This document shows, piece after piece, positions 34,418 to 43,603 of a stretch of DNA of 64,000 nt; the stretch's first letter is position 1; every line of letters begins with the position of its first letter. Source of the stretch: Pilimelia anulata (GTDB lineage: Bacteria > Actinomycetota > Actinomycetes > Mycobacteriales > Micromonosporaceae); assembly GCF_014647895.1 (NCBI RefSeq), contig NZ_BMQB01000002.1, positions 310,001 through 374,000 of the forward strand, given 5' to 3'. Both the position numbers and the translations under genes were made by a program. The notes beneath the pieces were generated by a model. That model worked only from the letters and a program-made list of their open reading frames with translations. It did no database searches and was not told the origin of the DNA.

Positions 34418-35562
34418 TCACGCCGGCAGTGGCCAGCGGGGGCCGGTTCCCGGGTCGTCCAGCCAGGCGTACTGCTCGCCGCCGGCCCGGGCGGTGATGC
34501 CGAGGCGGGTGCGGTCGGGCCGCCCGACGCGCAGCCACGCCGCGTGCGCCACCTCGACGGCGTCCCAGAGCCGGTGATCGTCCTGGACCACTCTCGCCCG
34601 GCCGCCGGTGTAGTCGGCGGTCGCCCGCGCGGTCCCCGCGTGGATCGCCAGGCCCGCCGGGTTCCCGGCGTCGTCGACCACGTCGACCAGGTGGCCGGGC
34701 GGCAGGTGCAGGCGGAGCCACAGCCGGAAGTCCGGCTCGGCCGGGACCGCGGCCGGCACGTCCGTACCGCCGACCCCCGTCGTACCGGTCGGCGGGTCCT
34801 CGCCCGTCGGATAGTCGTCGGACAGCGCGCGGTCGGCCGCCCGCAGCGGCATGAACCACGCCTGCTCGGCATGCAGGCGCCCGGTGACGGCGCCGGTACC
34901 GTCACCGTCCAGGACGGCCAGCGCGCCGCCGAAGGTGAACGGCGCCACGATCCGGCCCGCCGGGGCGAGCTGCTCGATCCAGGCCGCCGGCACCCGCGCC
35001 GCCGCGCCCGTGGCGATGATCCGGTCGAACGGCGCCGCGCCGGCCACCCCCGCCGCGCCGTCGCCGGTGTCGATCCGCGGGTGCAGGTCCAGCGCCGCGA
35101 GGCGCTGCGCCGCCGCGGCGGTCAGGTCGGGGTCGATGTCGACGCTGACCACGTTCGCGGCGCCGAGGCGGTGGCAGAGCAGGGCGGTGTGGTACCCGCT
35201 GCCGGTGCCGATCTCCAGCACGCGCTGCCCGTCGGCCACCGCCAGGGCGGTCAGCATGACCGCCACCAGCGACGGCAGGGACACCGAACTCGTGATGATC
35301 CGGTCCCCGGCCGGGCCCGGCCGCCAGTGGGTCGCCAGGAAGCGGTCGGCGTAGCAGGCGTCGAGCCACGCGCCGCGCTGCGCCGGATCGGCCCCGTCGA
35401 CGAGCCGGGCCGGGCGGTTGTACCCGTCCAGCTCCCAGAACCGGGGGACGAAGTGGTGCCGGGCACCCCGGCGAACGCGGCCCGCCAGCGGGGATCCGGG
35501 AGTACCCCCGCGACGCCGAGGTCGGCGGCGAAGCGCGCCGCGCGCGGGCCCGGCTCGGTCAT
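34418..35562 (-). pseudogene. Isoaspartate-methyltransferase-like RiPP methyltransferase, frameshifted
   Basis: The gene starts at ATG 35562 with MTEPGPRAARFAADLGVAGV and LPDPRWRAAFAGVP. Near 35460 one base is lost: the protein then continues in the next frame as HHFVPRFWELDGYNRPARLV, ATHWRPGPAGDRIITSSVSL, and the SAM-binding core VLEIGTGSGYHTALLCHRLG, ending at 34418. Joined, it gives about 380 residues similar to PIMT-type methyltransferases found beside ATP-grasp peptide maturases (TIGR04188-like, from memory). Unless translation slips or the assembly is wrong, the full protein is not made. It overlaps the ATP-grasp remnant by 4 bp (ATGA). Confidence 0.75.
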
Positions 35563-35852
35563 GCGCCGCCCTCCATCAGCGTGTCGGCGATCGCGGACGT
35601 GATGGGCAGGCCGGTCGCGTCCTCGATGAACCCCACCTGGCCGGCGGGGTTGCACTCCAGGAACCACCATCGCCCGCGCCGGTCCACCGCGAAGTCCAAC
35701 GCGCCGAAGGCGAGCCCGAAGTGGGCGAGGAACGCGGCCACCCCGGCGGCCACCTCCGGCGGGGTCGGCACCACCCGGTACGTCAGGCTGGCGTAGTCGG
35801 CCCGGAAGTCCACCCGGCCGGCGTCGCTGCCGGCACTGACCGCATCGGCGGC
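35559..35852 (-). pseudogene. C-terminal remnant of an ATP-grasp RiPP maturase
   Basis: About 95 residues remain open after a TGA at 35855-35853: AGSDAGRVDFRADYASLTYR, GLAFGALDFAVDRRGRWWFL, ECNPAGQVGFIEDATGLPIT. The ALDFAVD...WFLECNPAGQ element is the metal/ATP-binding C-terminus of ATP-grasp ligases, and the ending fits the peptide-maturase branch (SAV_5884-like, from memory). Whole enzymes are about 300 residues, so two thirds are missing. Full-length relatives form macrocyclic ester or amide bonds in ribosomal peptides. A GTG at 35813 could start a useless 84-residue fragment. Confidence 0.7.
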
Positions 35853-35912
35853 TCACCCGGCGGCGGACGCCGGCGGCTGACCCCGAAACGCCGAGGACCG
35901 CCGCCGGCGGCG

Positions 35913-36653
35913 TCACTCCTCGGCGTCGGCGGCGTCCATCCGGGCGGCCTCGTCGGGGGTCGGTGCGGTGCCGTCCAGGTGGGCCGGCTGCCACCACCGC
36001 TCGCCCGGCTCCGCCGGCTGGTCGGCGTACTCGCGCTGCGCCCGGTCCAGCAGCGCCGTCATCCGCGCCCGCAGCTCCGCCGTGACCGCGTCCGGGGCGT
36101 CCCGGCGGCCGACCGCCATCGGCTCGCCGACGAGGATCGAGATCGGCACGTGGCGCTGGACGAGGCGGCGGGGGCGGCCCTTCGTCCAGAGGCGCTGGGT
36201 GCCCCAGACCGCCATCGGGATCAGCGGCACCCCGGTACCGGCGGCGAGCCGGGACGCGCCGATCTTCAGGTCCTTGATCGTGAAGGAGCGGCTGATCGTC
36301 GCCTCGGGGAAGACGCCGATGACCTCGCCGGCGCGCAGCGCCTGGAGGGCCGCCCGGAACGAGGCCGCGCCCGCCCGGCGGTCGACCGGGATGTGGTGCA
36401 TGCCACGCATGAGCGGGCCGCCGATCGGGTGGGCGAAAACTTCCTGTTTCGCCATGAACCGTACGCGGCGTCCGGCCGGGCGGGCACCGTACCCGCTGAA
36501 GATGAAATCGAGGTAGCTCACGTGGTTGCACGCCAGCACCGCCCCGCCCGCGGCGGGTATGTGCTCGCTGCCGTCCACCCGAATGCGCAGGTCCAGCGCG
36601 CGGAACAGCAGGTTCGCGGCGGCGATCACGGGCGGGTACACCAGCTCTGGCAT
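35913..36653 (-). CDS. 1-acyl-sn-glycerol-3-phosphate acyltransferase (PlsC family)
   Basis: The 246-residue protein carries the four acyltransferase blocks: NHVSYLDFIFSG (H-x4-D catalytic motif, about residues 43-54), the MAKQEVFAHPIGGPLMRGM substrate loop, FPEATISRSF (block III, the glycerol-phosphate-binding EGT-like element) and VPLIPMAVWGTQ (block IV). It should acylate lysophosphatidic acid at the membrane in phospholipid synthesis. A hydrophobic N-terminus (YPPVIAAANLLF) may anchor it. The C-terminal tail (after about 215) is Pro/Asp/Glu-rich. It is upstream of, but 60 bp from, the RiPP remnants and divergent from the GATase gene. Confidence 0.9.
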   Translation of the reverse strand: MPELVYPPVIAAANLLFRALDLRIRVDGSEHIPAAGGAVLACNHVSYLDFIFSGYGARPAGRRVRFMAKQEVFAHPIGGPLMRGMHHIPVDRRAGAASFRAALQALRAGEVIGVFPEATISRSFTIKDLKIGASRLAAGTGVPLIPMAVWGTQRLWTKGRPRRLVQRHVPISILVGEPMAVGRRDAPDAVTAELRARMTALLDRAQREYADQPAEPGERWWQPAHLDGTAPTPDEAARMDAADAEE

Positions 36654-36712
36654 GCCCGCACGCTAGCCGCTGCGTCGCTGCCCGCACCGCCCGGGGCGGT
36701 AGCCTCACCGGT

Positions 36713-37483
36713 GTGAGGACGCTCGTGGTGGAGAACGACCCGACCGACGGACCCGGCCGGCTCGGCGGCTGGCTGGCCGAGGCCGGCCTCGAACCGGTGC
36801 TCTGCCGGCCGCACGCCGGCGAGGCGCTGCCCGCCGACCTCGACGGGTACGGCGCCCTGGTGGTGCTCGGCGGCGGCCAGCACGCCTACCCGGCGGCCGA
36901 CGGCACCCCCGGCGCGCCCTGGTTCCCGGTGCTGGAGTCGCTGCTGCGCAAGGCCGTCCGGCACCGCGTCCCGACGCTCGCGATCTGCCTCGGCGGGCAG
37001 CTCCTGGCTACCGCCCACGGCGGCCTCGTCGCCCGCAGCAGCAGCGGGCCGGAGATCGGGCCGGCGCTGGTCGGCCGGCGGGACGCCTGCGACGACGACC
37101 CGCTGTGCGCGCCGTTGCCGTTCGCGCCGGACGTGCTCCAGTGGCACCACGACGAGATCGTCGAGCTGCCCGCCGGGGCGACGCTGATCGCCGCCTCGCC
37201 GCGGTACCCGCACCAGGCGTTCCGGCTCGGCCCGCGGGCCTGGGGCACCCAGTTCCACATCGAGTGCGACACCGCGATGTTCGCCGGCTGGGTCGACGAC
37301 AACCGGCCGCTGCTGGCCGACCTCGGGCTGGACCCGGCGGAGCTGGTCGCGGCCGCCGACGCCACGATGGCCGACCTGGCCGACGTGTGGCAGCCGTTCG
37401 CCGCCCGGTTCGCCGCGCTCGCCCTCGGCGGCGACGCGACGCCGGTCCGGGACCGGCGCTCGCTGCCCATCGTCGGCCAGTAG
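36713..37483 (+). CDS. Class I glutamine amidotransferase domain protein
   Basis: The 256-residue protein has the GATase triad: the nucleophile Cys in LAICLGGQLLA (about residue 89), His in WGTQFHIECD (about 182) and a Glu/Asp after it. It opens with LVVENDPTDGPGRLGGWLAE, the common start of the GMP-synthase-like GATase1 family in actinobacteria. It would hydrolyse glutamine or a gamma-glutamyl compound; its partner is unknown. GTG 36713 is the start. It precedes glnE by 11 bp and the two are probably an operon, linking it to nitrogen metabolism. Confidence 0.88.
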   Translation: MRTLVVENDPTDGPGRLGGWLAEAGLEPVLCRPHAGEALPADLDGYGALVVLGGGQHAYPAADGTPGAPWFPVLESLLRKAVRHRVPTLAICLGGQLLATAHGGLVARSSSGPEIGPALVGRRDACDDDPLCAPLPFAPDVLQWHHDEIVELPAGATLIAASPRYPHQAFRLGPRAWGTQFHIECDTAMFAGWVDDNRPLLADLGLDPAELVAAADATMADLADVWQPFAARFAALALGGDATPVRDRRSLPIVGQ

Positions 37484-37494
37484 CGGCGCCGCCG

Positions 37495-40458
37495 ATGACC
37501 CGGACGCAGACGGGGCGGCTCACCCGGTACGGCTTCGACCCGGCCGGCGACGACCCGCGCGCCGCGGCCGCCGACCTGCTCGGGCCGGACGGCCTCGGCT
37601 GGTGGGACCCCGCGCGCCAGGCCCCCGTCGACGACCGGGCCGGCGCGCTGCTGGCCGCGCTCGGCCGCGCCGCCGACCCGGACCGGGCGCTGCGCCAGCT
37701 CCACCGCGTCGACGCCGCCGCCCGGCGGGCCGGGCTCGGGCCGCCGCCGCTGGCCGACGAGCGGCTGCGCGACCGGCTGTTCGCCGTCCTCGGGGCGTCC
37801 TCCGCCCTCGGCGACCACCTCGCCGCCCACCCGGACGACCTGGCCGCCCTCGACGGCGGGGTTGTCCGGCTGGACGGGGCGGCCGCGCGGCTCGGGCCGC
37901 CGACGACCGTCGCGGGGCTGCGCCGGGCGTACCGGTGCGCGCTGCTCGGCATCGCCGCCGACGACCTCACCGGCGAGCGGTCGGTCGAGCCGACCATGGC
38001 CGCGCTGTCGGCGCTCGCCGACCACACCCTCGGCGCGGCGTACCGGATCGCGGCCGGCGAGCAGGGCGGCGAGCCGCCGCGGCTGGCCGTGATCGCGATG
38101 GGCAAGTGCGGCGGCGGCGAGCTGAACTACGTCTCCGACGTGGACGTCGTGTTCGTCGCCGACGGCGACGCCGACCTGGCCGCCGGGACCCGGCTGGCCG
38201 TCCGGCTGATGGAGATCTGCGGGCTGGTGGCCTGGCCGGTCGACGCCGCGCTGCGGCCCGAGGGGGCGCGCGGGCCGCTGGTGCGGACGCTGGCCGGGTA
38301 CGGCGCGTACTACGAGCGGTGGGCCCGCACCTGGGAGTTCCAGGCGCTGCTCAAGGCCCGGTACGCCGCCGGCGACGCCGACGTGGCCGCCCGCTGGCAG
38401 GCAGCCGTCGCGCCGCTGGTCTGGTGCGCGGCCGAGCGGCCGGAGGCCGTCGCCGACGTGCGGGCGATGCGCCGCCGGATCCTCGCCAACGTGCCGGCCG
38501 GCGAGGCCGACCGGGAGATCAAGCGCGGGCCCGGCGGGCTGCGCGACATCGAGTTCGCGGTGCAGCTCCTCCAGCTCGTGCACGGGCGGGCGGACGCGTC
38601 GCTGCGGGTGCCCGGCACGATGCCGGCGCTGCGCGCGCTGGTCGCCGGCGGGTACGTCGCCCGGACCGACGGCGAGGCGCTGCTGGCCGGGTACGGGTTC
38701 CTGCGCCGGGTCGAGCACCGGCTCCAACTCCAGGCGCTGCGCCGCACGCACACCGTCCCCGACGCCGACACCCCGGACGGCGCCGCGGCGCTGCGCCGGC
38801 TCGCGCACGCCCTCGGCTATCGGGCCGGGCCGGCGCGCAGCGCCGCCGGCGCGTTCCACGCCGACTGGCGGGCGCACGCCGCCGAGGTGCGCCGGCTGCA
38901 CGCCAAGCTGCTGTACCGGCCGCTGCTGGAGGCCGTCGCCCGGGTGCCCGCCGCGGAGCTGCGGCTCACCCCGGCGGCCGCCGGGCGGCGGCTGGAGCTG
39001 CTCGGGTTCGCCGACCCGGCCGGCGCGCTGCGGCACATCGAGGCGCTGACCGGCGGGCTGTCCCGGCGGGCAGCGATCCAGCGCACGCTGCTGCCGGTCC
39101 TGCTCGGCGAGTTCGCCGACGCGCCCGAGCCGGACCGCGGGCTGCTCGCGTACCGCCAGGTGTCCGACGCGCTCGGCGCCACCGCCTGGTACCTGCGGCT
39201 GCTCCGCGACGGCGGCCCGATCGCGCAGCGGCTGGCCCGGCTGCTCGGCCTGGCCCGGTACGCCGTCGACCTGCTCACCCGCGACCCGGAGGCGCTGCGC
39301 CTGCTCGCCGACGACGCCGAGCTGCGCCCCCGCCCGGCCGCCGCGCTCGCCGAGAGCATGCTGGCCGCCGCCGGCCGGCACCTCGACGGCGCCGCCGGCG
39401 ACCCGGTCGCCGCCGTCCGGGCGGTGCGGGCGCTGCGCCGCCGCGAGCTGTTCCGGGTCGCCGGCGCGGACGTGCTCGCCCACGCCGGCCCGCTCGCCCC
39501 CGCCGAGCCGCTGACCGCCGACGCGGTCGCCGCGGCGCTCACCGACATCGCCGACGCCACCCTGGCCGCCGCGCTGGCCGTCGCCCGCCGCGCCGCCGGG
39601 GCGCCGCCCGGCCTGCGGCTGGCCGTGATCGGGATGGGCCGGCTCGGCGGCCGGGAGCTGAGCTATCCGTCGGACGCCGACGTGCTGTTCGTCTACGAGG
39701 CGGCCCCGGACGTCCCCGACCCGGCCGCCACCGCGCACGCCGTCGCGCAGCACCTGCGCGACCTGCTCGCCATGCCCGCCCCCGACCCGCCGCTGGGCGT
39801 GGACGCCGACCTGCGGCCCGAGGGCCGGCAGGGCCCGCTGGTGCGCAGCCTGGACGCGTACGCCGCGTACTACGCCCGCTGGTCCCGGGTCTGGGAGGCG
39901 CAGGCGCTGCTGCGCGCCCGCCCGGTCGCCGGGGACGCCGGGCTGGGGGAGCGGTTCATCGCGCTGGCCGACGGCATCCGGTACCCCGACGGCGGCCTGA
40001 GCCCCGAGCAGCTCGTCGAGATCCGCCGGATCAAGGCCCGGGTGGAGACCGAGCGGCTACCCCGCGGCGCCGACCCGGCCACCCACACCAAGCTCGGCCG
40101 CGGCGGCCTCGCCGACGTCGAGTGGGCGGTGCAGATCCTGCAACTGCGGCACGGCGCGCGGCATGCCGGGCTGCGCACCACCGGTACGGTCGCCGCGCTC
40201 GCCGCCGCCCGCGCCGCCGGCCTGCTCGCCCCGGCCGACGCCGCGGCGCTGACGACCGCCTGGCAGCGGGCCACCGCGGTGCGCAGCGCGCTGACGCTGG
40301 TCCGCGGCAAGGCCACCGACCAGCTCCCCCGGCACGGGGTGGACCTGGCCGGGGTGGTCGCGCTGTTCGGCGCCGACGACCCCGGCGAGCTGCTCGACGG
40401 GTACCTGCGCACCGCCCGGCACGCCCGCGCCGCCGTCGAGCGGATCATCAATGGCTGA
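37495..40458 (+). CDS. glnE: Bifunctional glutamine synthetase adenylyltransferase/deadenylyltransferase
   Basis: A 987-residue enzyme that adds and removes AMP on the tyrosine of glutamine synthetase in response to nitrogen status. It has two nucleotidyltransferase halves, each with the GG/S-x9-D-x-D motif: GGGELNYVSDVDVVFVADGD (N-terminal, deadenylylation half, from about residue 203) and GGRELSYPSDADVLFVYE (C-terminal, adenylylation half, from about 716). Paired helical regions follow each (RGPGGLRDIEFAVQLLQLVH and RGGLADVEWAVQILQLRHG). Length and layout match Rv2221c. ATG 37495 starts 11 bp after the GATase. The target present nearby is GlnA1 (45148-46572). Confidence 0.97.
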   Translation: MTRTQTGRLTRYGFDPAGDDPRAAAADLLGPDGLGWWDPARQAPVDDRAGALLAALGRAADPDRALRQLHRVDAAARRAGLGPPPLADERLRDRLFAVLGASSALGDHLAAHPDDLAALDGGVVRLDGAAARLGPPTTVAGLRRAYRCALLGIAADDLTGERSVEPTMAALSALADHTLGAAYRIAAGEQGGEPPRLAVIAMGKCGGGELNYVSDVDVVFVADGDADLAAGTRLAVRLMEICGLVAWPVDAALRPEGARGPLVRTLAGYGAYYERWARTWEFQALLKARYAAGDADVAARWQAAVAPLVWCAAERPEAVADVRAMRRRILANVPAGEADREIKRGPGGLRDIEFAVQLLQLVHGRADASLRVPGTMPALRALVAGGYVARTDGEALLAGYGFLRRVEHRLQLQALRRTHTVPDADTPDGAAALRRLAHALGYRAGPARSAAGAFHADWRAHAAEVRRLHAKLLYRPLLEAVARVPAAELRLTPAAAGRRLELLGFADPAGALRHIEALTGGLSRRAAIQRTLLPVLLGEFADAPEPDRGLLAYRQVSDALGATAWYLRLLRDGGPIAQRLARLLGLARYAVDLLTRDPEALRLLADDAELRPRPAAALAESMLAAAGRHLDGAAGDPVAAVRAVRALRRRELFRVAGADVLAHAGPLAPAEPLTADAVAAALTDIADATLAAALAVARRAAGAPPGLRLAVIGMGRLGGRELSYPSDADVLFVYEAAPDVPDPAATAHAVAQHLRDLLAMPAPDPPLGVDADLRPEGRQGPLVRSLDAYAAYYARWSRVWEAQALLRARPVAGDAGLGERFIALADGIRYPDGGLSPEQLVEIRRIKARVETERLPRGADPATHTKLGRGGLADVEWAVQILQLRHGARHAGLRTTGTVAALAAARAAGLLAPADAAALTTAWQRATAVRSALTLVRGKATDQLPRHGVDLAGVVALFGADDPGELLDGYLRTARHARAAVERIING

Positions 40459-42070
40459 CGCCGCGGCGCGGCGGATCCGGTACGGCGGGCTGGCCGGCGC
40501 CGCCCTGGTCGCGGCCGCGTCGTGGCTGGTCGGCGCCCTGCCGGCCGCACCGCCGCCGATCACCGCCGGCGCGTTCTGGCGGGACCCGGCCGGGCCGCTC
40601 GGGCTGGCCGCCTGGTTCGGCGGGGTGGCGCTGTGGGCGCTGGCGTGGTGGCGCGGGCGGGCGGTGCCGGGCGGGGCGCGGTGGGGCGCGGCGACGCTGG
40701 CGCTGTGGGCGGTGCCGCTGCTGCTGGCGGCGCCGCTGGGCAGCCGGGACGTGTACTCGTACGCCTGCCAGGGGGAGCTGGTCGCGCGGGGGCTCGACCC
40801 GTACGCGGCCACGCCGGCGACGCTGCCGTGCCGGTGGGTGGGGGCGGTGGCGCCGCTGTGGCGGGACACGCCGGCGCCGTACGGGCCGGTGTTCCTCGCG
40901 CTGGCGGGGGCGGCGGCCGTCCTGGGTGGCGGGTCGCTGTGGGTGACGATTCTGCTGCTGCGCCTGGCCGCGCTGCTGCCCCTGCTCCTGGTGGGGGTGT
41001 GCCTGGCCCGCCCGCCCGCGGGCGGCGGTTCTTTGCGCGTTGGTGGTCGCGGCTCCGCGTCCGTTGGTGGTGGCGGGTTTTCCTTCCGTACGGCCTGGCT
41101 CTTCCTCGGCTGCCCCCTGGTCGGGGCGCACCTGCTGGTCGGGGCGCACAATGACGCGCTGATGATCGGGCTGCTCGTGGCCGGACTGGTGCTGGCCGTG
41201 CGCGCCCTGGCGACGGGGGAGCGGGGCGGCTCGCGCCTCGGCTGGCTCGCGGGGGCCGGGGCGCTGGTCGGGGCGGCCGTGGCGGTCAAGGCCACCGCCG
41301 CGGTGGCGCTGCCGTTCCTCGCCCTGGGCGTCGTCGCCGCCTCCCGCCCGCCGGCGGGCGGGCCGGTCGGCGGGAAGGCGCTCGGCGCTCCGGATGGTGC
41401 GCTCCGTGGTCCGGATGGTGCGCTCGGCGGGTCGGGCGGCGTGTCCGGTGGTCCGGGTGCTGTGCGCGGTGCGGGTGGTCGGTGGTGGGTGGGCGCGGTG
41501 GGCGGGGCCGGGCTGCTGGTCGTGGTGGCGGCCGTGGTGCTCTGGGGCGCCGGGGTGGTCAGCGGGTTCGGGGTCGGGTGGGTGGCGGCGCTGCGGCACA
41601 CCGGGGCGACGACGCAGTGGTCGGCGCCGTTCACCGCCGTCGGGATGGCGCTCGATCACCTGGGCGGGCTGTTCGGCGTGGGGCCGGGGGCGGTGCCGGT
41701 GGCCCGCGGCGTCGGGGTGGTGGTGTTCGCGGCGGTCGCCGGGGTGCTCGCCCTGGCGCAGTGGCGGGGGCGGCTCGGGCTGCCCGCCGCGGTCGGCGGG
41801 GCGCTGGCCGCCGCGGTGCTGTGCGCGCCGGTGCTCTACCCCTGGTACGTGGCGTGGCCGCTGGCCGCGCTCGCCCTGGCCGGCGGGGTCGCCGCCCGGC
41901 GGTGGGCGCTGCTCGGCGCGGCGGCGGCGCTGCTCGCGCTGCCCGACGGGGCCGGCGTGCCGGCGCTGACCAAGCCGCTGGCCGGGGTCGTCGCGGCGGG
42001 GCTGCTGGTCGCCGCGGGCCGGTGGCTCCGGCGCGGGTGTCGGAGCCACCGGCCGCGACCGGCCGGCTAG
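40451..42070 (+). CDS. Polyprenol-phosphomannose-dependent mannosyltransferase, MptB-like
   Basis: The 539-residue polytopic membrane protein has the MptA/MptB (GT-C fold) signature: the acidic loop GSRDVYSYACQGELVARGLD with PYAATPATLPC after it (about 97-127), then APYGPVFLALAG and ten or more hydrophobic helices. Family members use decaprenyl-phosphomannose to extend alpha-1,6-mannan for lipomannan. Two inserted low-complexity loops (near 41025-41090 and 41370-41480) are rich in Gly/Arg/Ser. ATG 40451 overlaps the glnE stop by 8 bp, so translation is coupled. The acceptor polymer is inferred only. Confidence 0.82.
   Translation: MADAAARRIRYGGLAGAALVAAASWLVGALPAAPPPITAGAFWRDPAGPLGLAAWFGGVALWALAWWRGRAVPGGARWGAATLALWAVPLLLAAPLGSRDVYSYACQGELVARGLDPYAATPATLPCRWVGAVAPLWRDTPAPYGPVFLALAGAAAVLGGGSLWVTILLLRLAALLPLLLVGVCLARPPAGGGSLRVGGRGSASVGGGGFSFRTAWLFLGCPLVGAHLLVGAHNDALMIGLLVAGLVLAVRALATGERGGSRLGWLAGAGALVGAAVAVKATAAVALPFLALGVVAASRPPAGGPVGGKALGAPDGALRGPDGALGGSGGVSGGPGAVRGAGGRWWVGAVGGAGLLVVVAAVVLWGAGVVSGFGVGWVAALRHTGATTQWSAPFTAVGMALDHLGGLFGVGPGAVPVARGVGVVVFAAVAGVLALAQWRGRLGLPAAVGGALAAAVLCAPVLYPWYVAWPLAALALAGGVAARRWALLGAAAALLALPDGAGVPALTKPLAGVVAAGLLVAAGRWLRRGCRSHRPRPAG
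42017..42054. terminator. Hairpin at the end of the mannosyltransferase gene
   Basis: Perfect 14-bp arms (42017-42030 and 42041-42054) with a 10-base loop lie inside the last codons, 16 bp before the stop. The position and strength suggest a terminator overlapping the coding end, facing the convergent lysozyme operon. Confidence 0.5.
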
Positions 42071-42185
42071 CGCCCCGCGCCAGTGGCCGACGCGGGGCGC
42101 GGGCGGGCGGCGTCTCCGGCGCCGCCCCGCGGCCGATGCGGGGCGCGGCGGCGGGCTCGTCCGCCCCGGCGCCGCACCCCGCCTC

Positions 42186-42917
42186 TCACCGGGTGTTGTT
42201 CGCGAGGGCGCGCAGCCGGTCCTCCGCGCCGTTGAACCAGTCGCGGTCCACGTCGGCGTTGATCCCGTCCACCCGGCCCTTGTCGGTGTACTGCCAGAAC
42301 GAGTACACGCCCGCCCCCGGCGGCAGCGCCCCGGCGGCGTCCGCCCAGCGGGCCACCCACAGCGGGTGGTTGGCCCAGAACGAGCGGTCGTCGCCGGTGC
42401 ACGTCCGCCACCAGTCGGTCGTGGTGTAGATGACGGCGTACCGGCCGGTGCGCGACCGGTACGTGTTCAGGAAGTCCGCCACCCAGCCGCGCATGGCCGC
42501 CTGGCTCAGCCCGTGGCAGCCGGCCTCCAGGTCGACCGCCGCGGGCAGGGTCAGGTTGTCCGCCGACCAGGCCCCGCCGTGGTCGGCGAGGAAGTTGGCC
42601 TGCGCCGCCCCGGACGACGCCGCCGGCCGGGCGAAGTGGTACGCCCCGCGCACGATCCCGGCCGCGTGCGCCCGCGGGTAGTTGTTGGTGAACTGCGGGT
42701 CCCGGAACGACGTCCCCTCGGTCGCCTTCAGGTACGCGAACCGGATCCCAGCGCCGTGCACCCGCCCCCAGTCGATGACCCCCTGGTGGTGGGAGACGTC
42801 GACCCCGGCCGTGCGGGCGGCGGGCGCGCGGGCGGTGGGCACCGGTGCCGCCGCGGCGGGCGCGGTGGCGAGCAGCAGCGGGGCGAGGACGGCGGCGGCG
42901 AGCAGCCGGAGCGTCAC
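42186..42917 (-). CDS. Secreted GH25 lysozyme (muramidase)
   Basis: A 243-residue enzyme with a signal peptide (VTLRLLAAAVLAPLLLATAP, cleavage near AAAAP at about 24). The GH25 catalytic domain shows GVDVSHHQGVIDWGRVHGAG with its first Asp, YLKATEGTSFRDPQFTNN, the catalytic glutamate in AAVDLEAGC, YTTTDWWRTCTGD and the closing WQYTDKGRVDGINADVDRDW. It hydrolyses the beta-1,4 bond between MurNAc and GlcNAc in peptidoglycan. GTG 42917 overlaps the stop of the upstream lipoprotein gene as GTGA: the last cistron of a coupled three-gene operon. Confidence 0.92.
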   Translation of the reverse strand: MTLRLLAAAVLAPLLLATAPAAAAPVPTARAPAARTAGVDVSHHQGVIDWGRVHGAGIRFAYLKATEGTSFRDPQFTNNYPRAHAAGIVRGAYHFARPAASSGAAQANFLADHGGAWSADNLTLPAAVDLEAGCHGLSQAAMRGWVADFLNTYRSRTGRYAVIYTTTDWWRTCTGDDRSFWANHPLWVARWADAAGALPPGAGVYSFWQYTDKGRVDGINADVDRDWFNGAEDRLRALANNTR

Positions 42918-43603
42918 GGTTTCTCCTCGGGGCGCGGGGCCAGGACGGCCGGGCAGCGGTCGGCGGTGTGCACGTCGACGCCCGCGACCCGCCAGCCGCC
43001 GGCGGTGCCGGCCAGCCGGTAGACGAAGACGCTGACGCCGGTGTTGGGGTTCTCGGCGGGCGCGCCGGTGCCCCGGTGGTACATGCTGATCGCGCCCTGC
43101 CGGCTGCACGCCCCGACCTCGGCCGTGCGCCGCCCGGCGGCCAGTACGACCGGCGCCGCGGCGATCCGGCCGCGGCCGGCGAGGCCGTCGCGGCGCAGCG
43201 TCGCCGCGGTGGCCCGCAGGATGTCCCGCGCTGCCCCCGTGGCCAGCGCGAGACCCGCCCGCAGCGCCCGCTCGTCGGCGGGGTCGTGCAGGACGTCCTC
43301 GTAGGCCCGTTGGTAGGCCAGCGCGGCCCGGCCGAGCGCCGCCCCCGCGGCGGGCGACACCGCCGCGGGGGCCGACGGCCACGCCCGGTCGCCGGCGAGC
43401 CGGCGCTGGGTGCCGGGCTGCTGGCGGAACGCGCGGTCGGCAGCCGCCGCGTTCGGGTCGGGCTGCGGCGCCGCCGTACCGGTCGTTCCCCCGGACGCGC
43501 AGCCGGCCAGTCCCATCGCCACCAGCAGCCCGAGCACCACCGGGCCGCCCCCGCGGGGGCCACCGCGGCAGCGGCGACCCCCCGGGATCCGTACGGTCAG
43601 CAC
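42914..43603 (-). CDS. Lipoprotein in the lysozyme operon
   Basis: The 229-residue protein has an Arg-rich n-region (RIPGGRRCRGGPRGG), a hydrophobic core VVLGLLVAMG and a lipobox LAGC at about residue 34, then a Gly/Thr linker. The mature domain is Ala-rich and helical (AALGRAALAYQRAYEDVLHD) and ends with a beta region ISMYHRGTGA...FVYRLAGTAG. I see no enzyme motif and no known family. Its GTG overlaps the stop of the I36 gene by 7 bp and its own stop overlaps the lysozyme start. An accessory role for the secreted neighbours is inferred from coupling. Confidence 0.75.
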   Translation of the reverse strand: MLTVRIPGGRRCRGGPRGGGPVVLGLLVAMGLAGCASGGTTGTAAPQPDPNAAAADRAFRQQPGTQRRLAGDRAWPSAPAAVSPAAGAALGRAALAYQRAYEDVLHDPADERALRAGLALATGAARDILRATAATLRRDGLAGRGRIAAAPVVLAAGRRTAEVGACSRQGAISMYHRGTGAPAENPNTGVSVFVYRLAGTAGGWRVAGVDVHTADRCPAVLAPRPEEKP

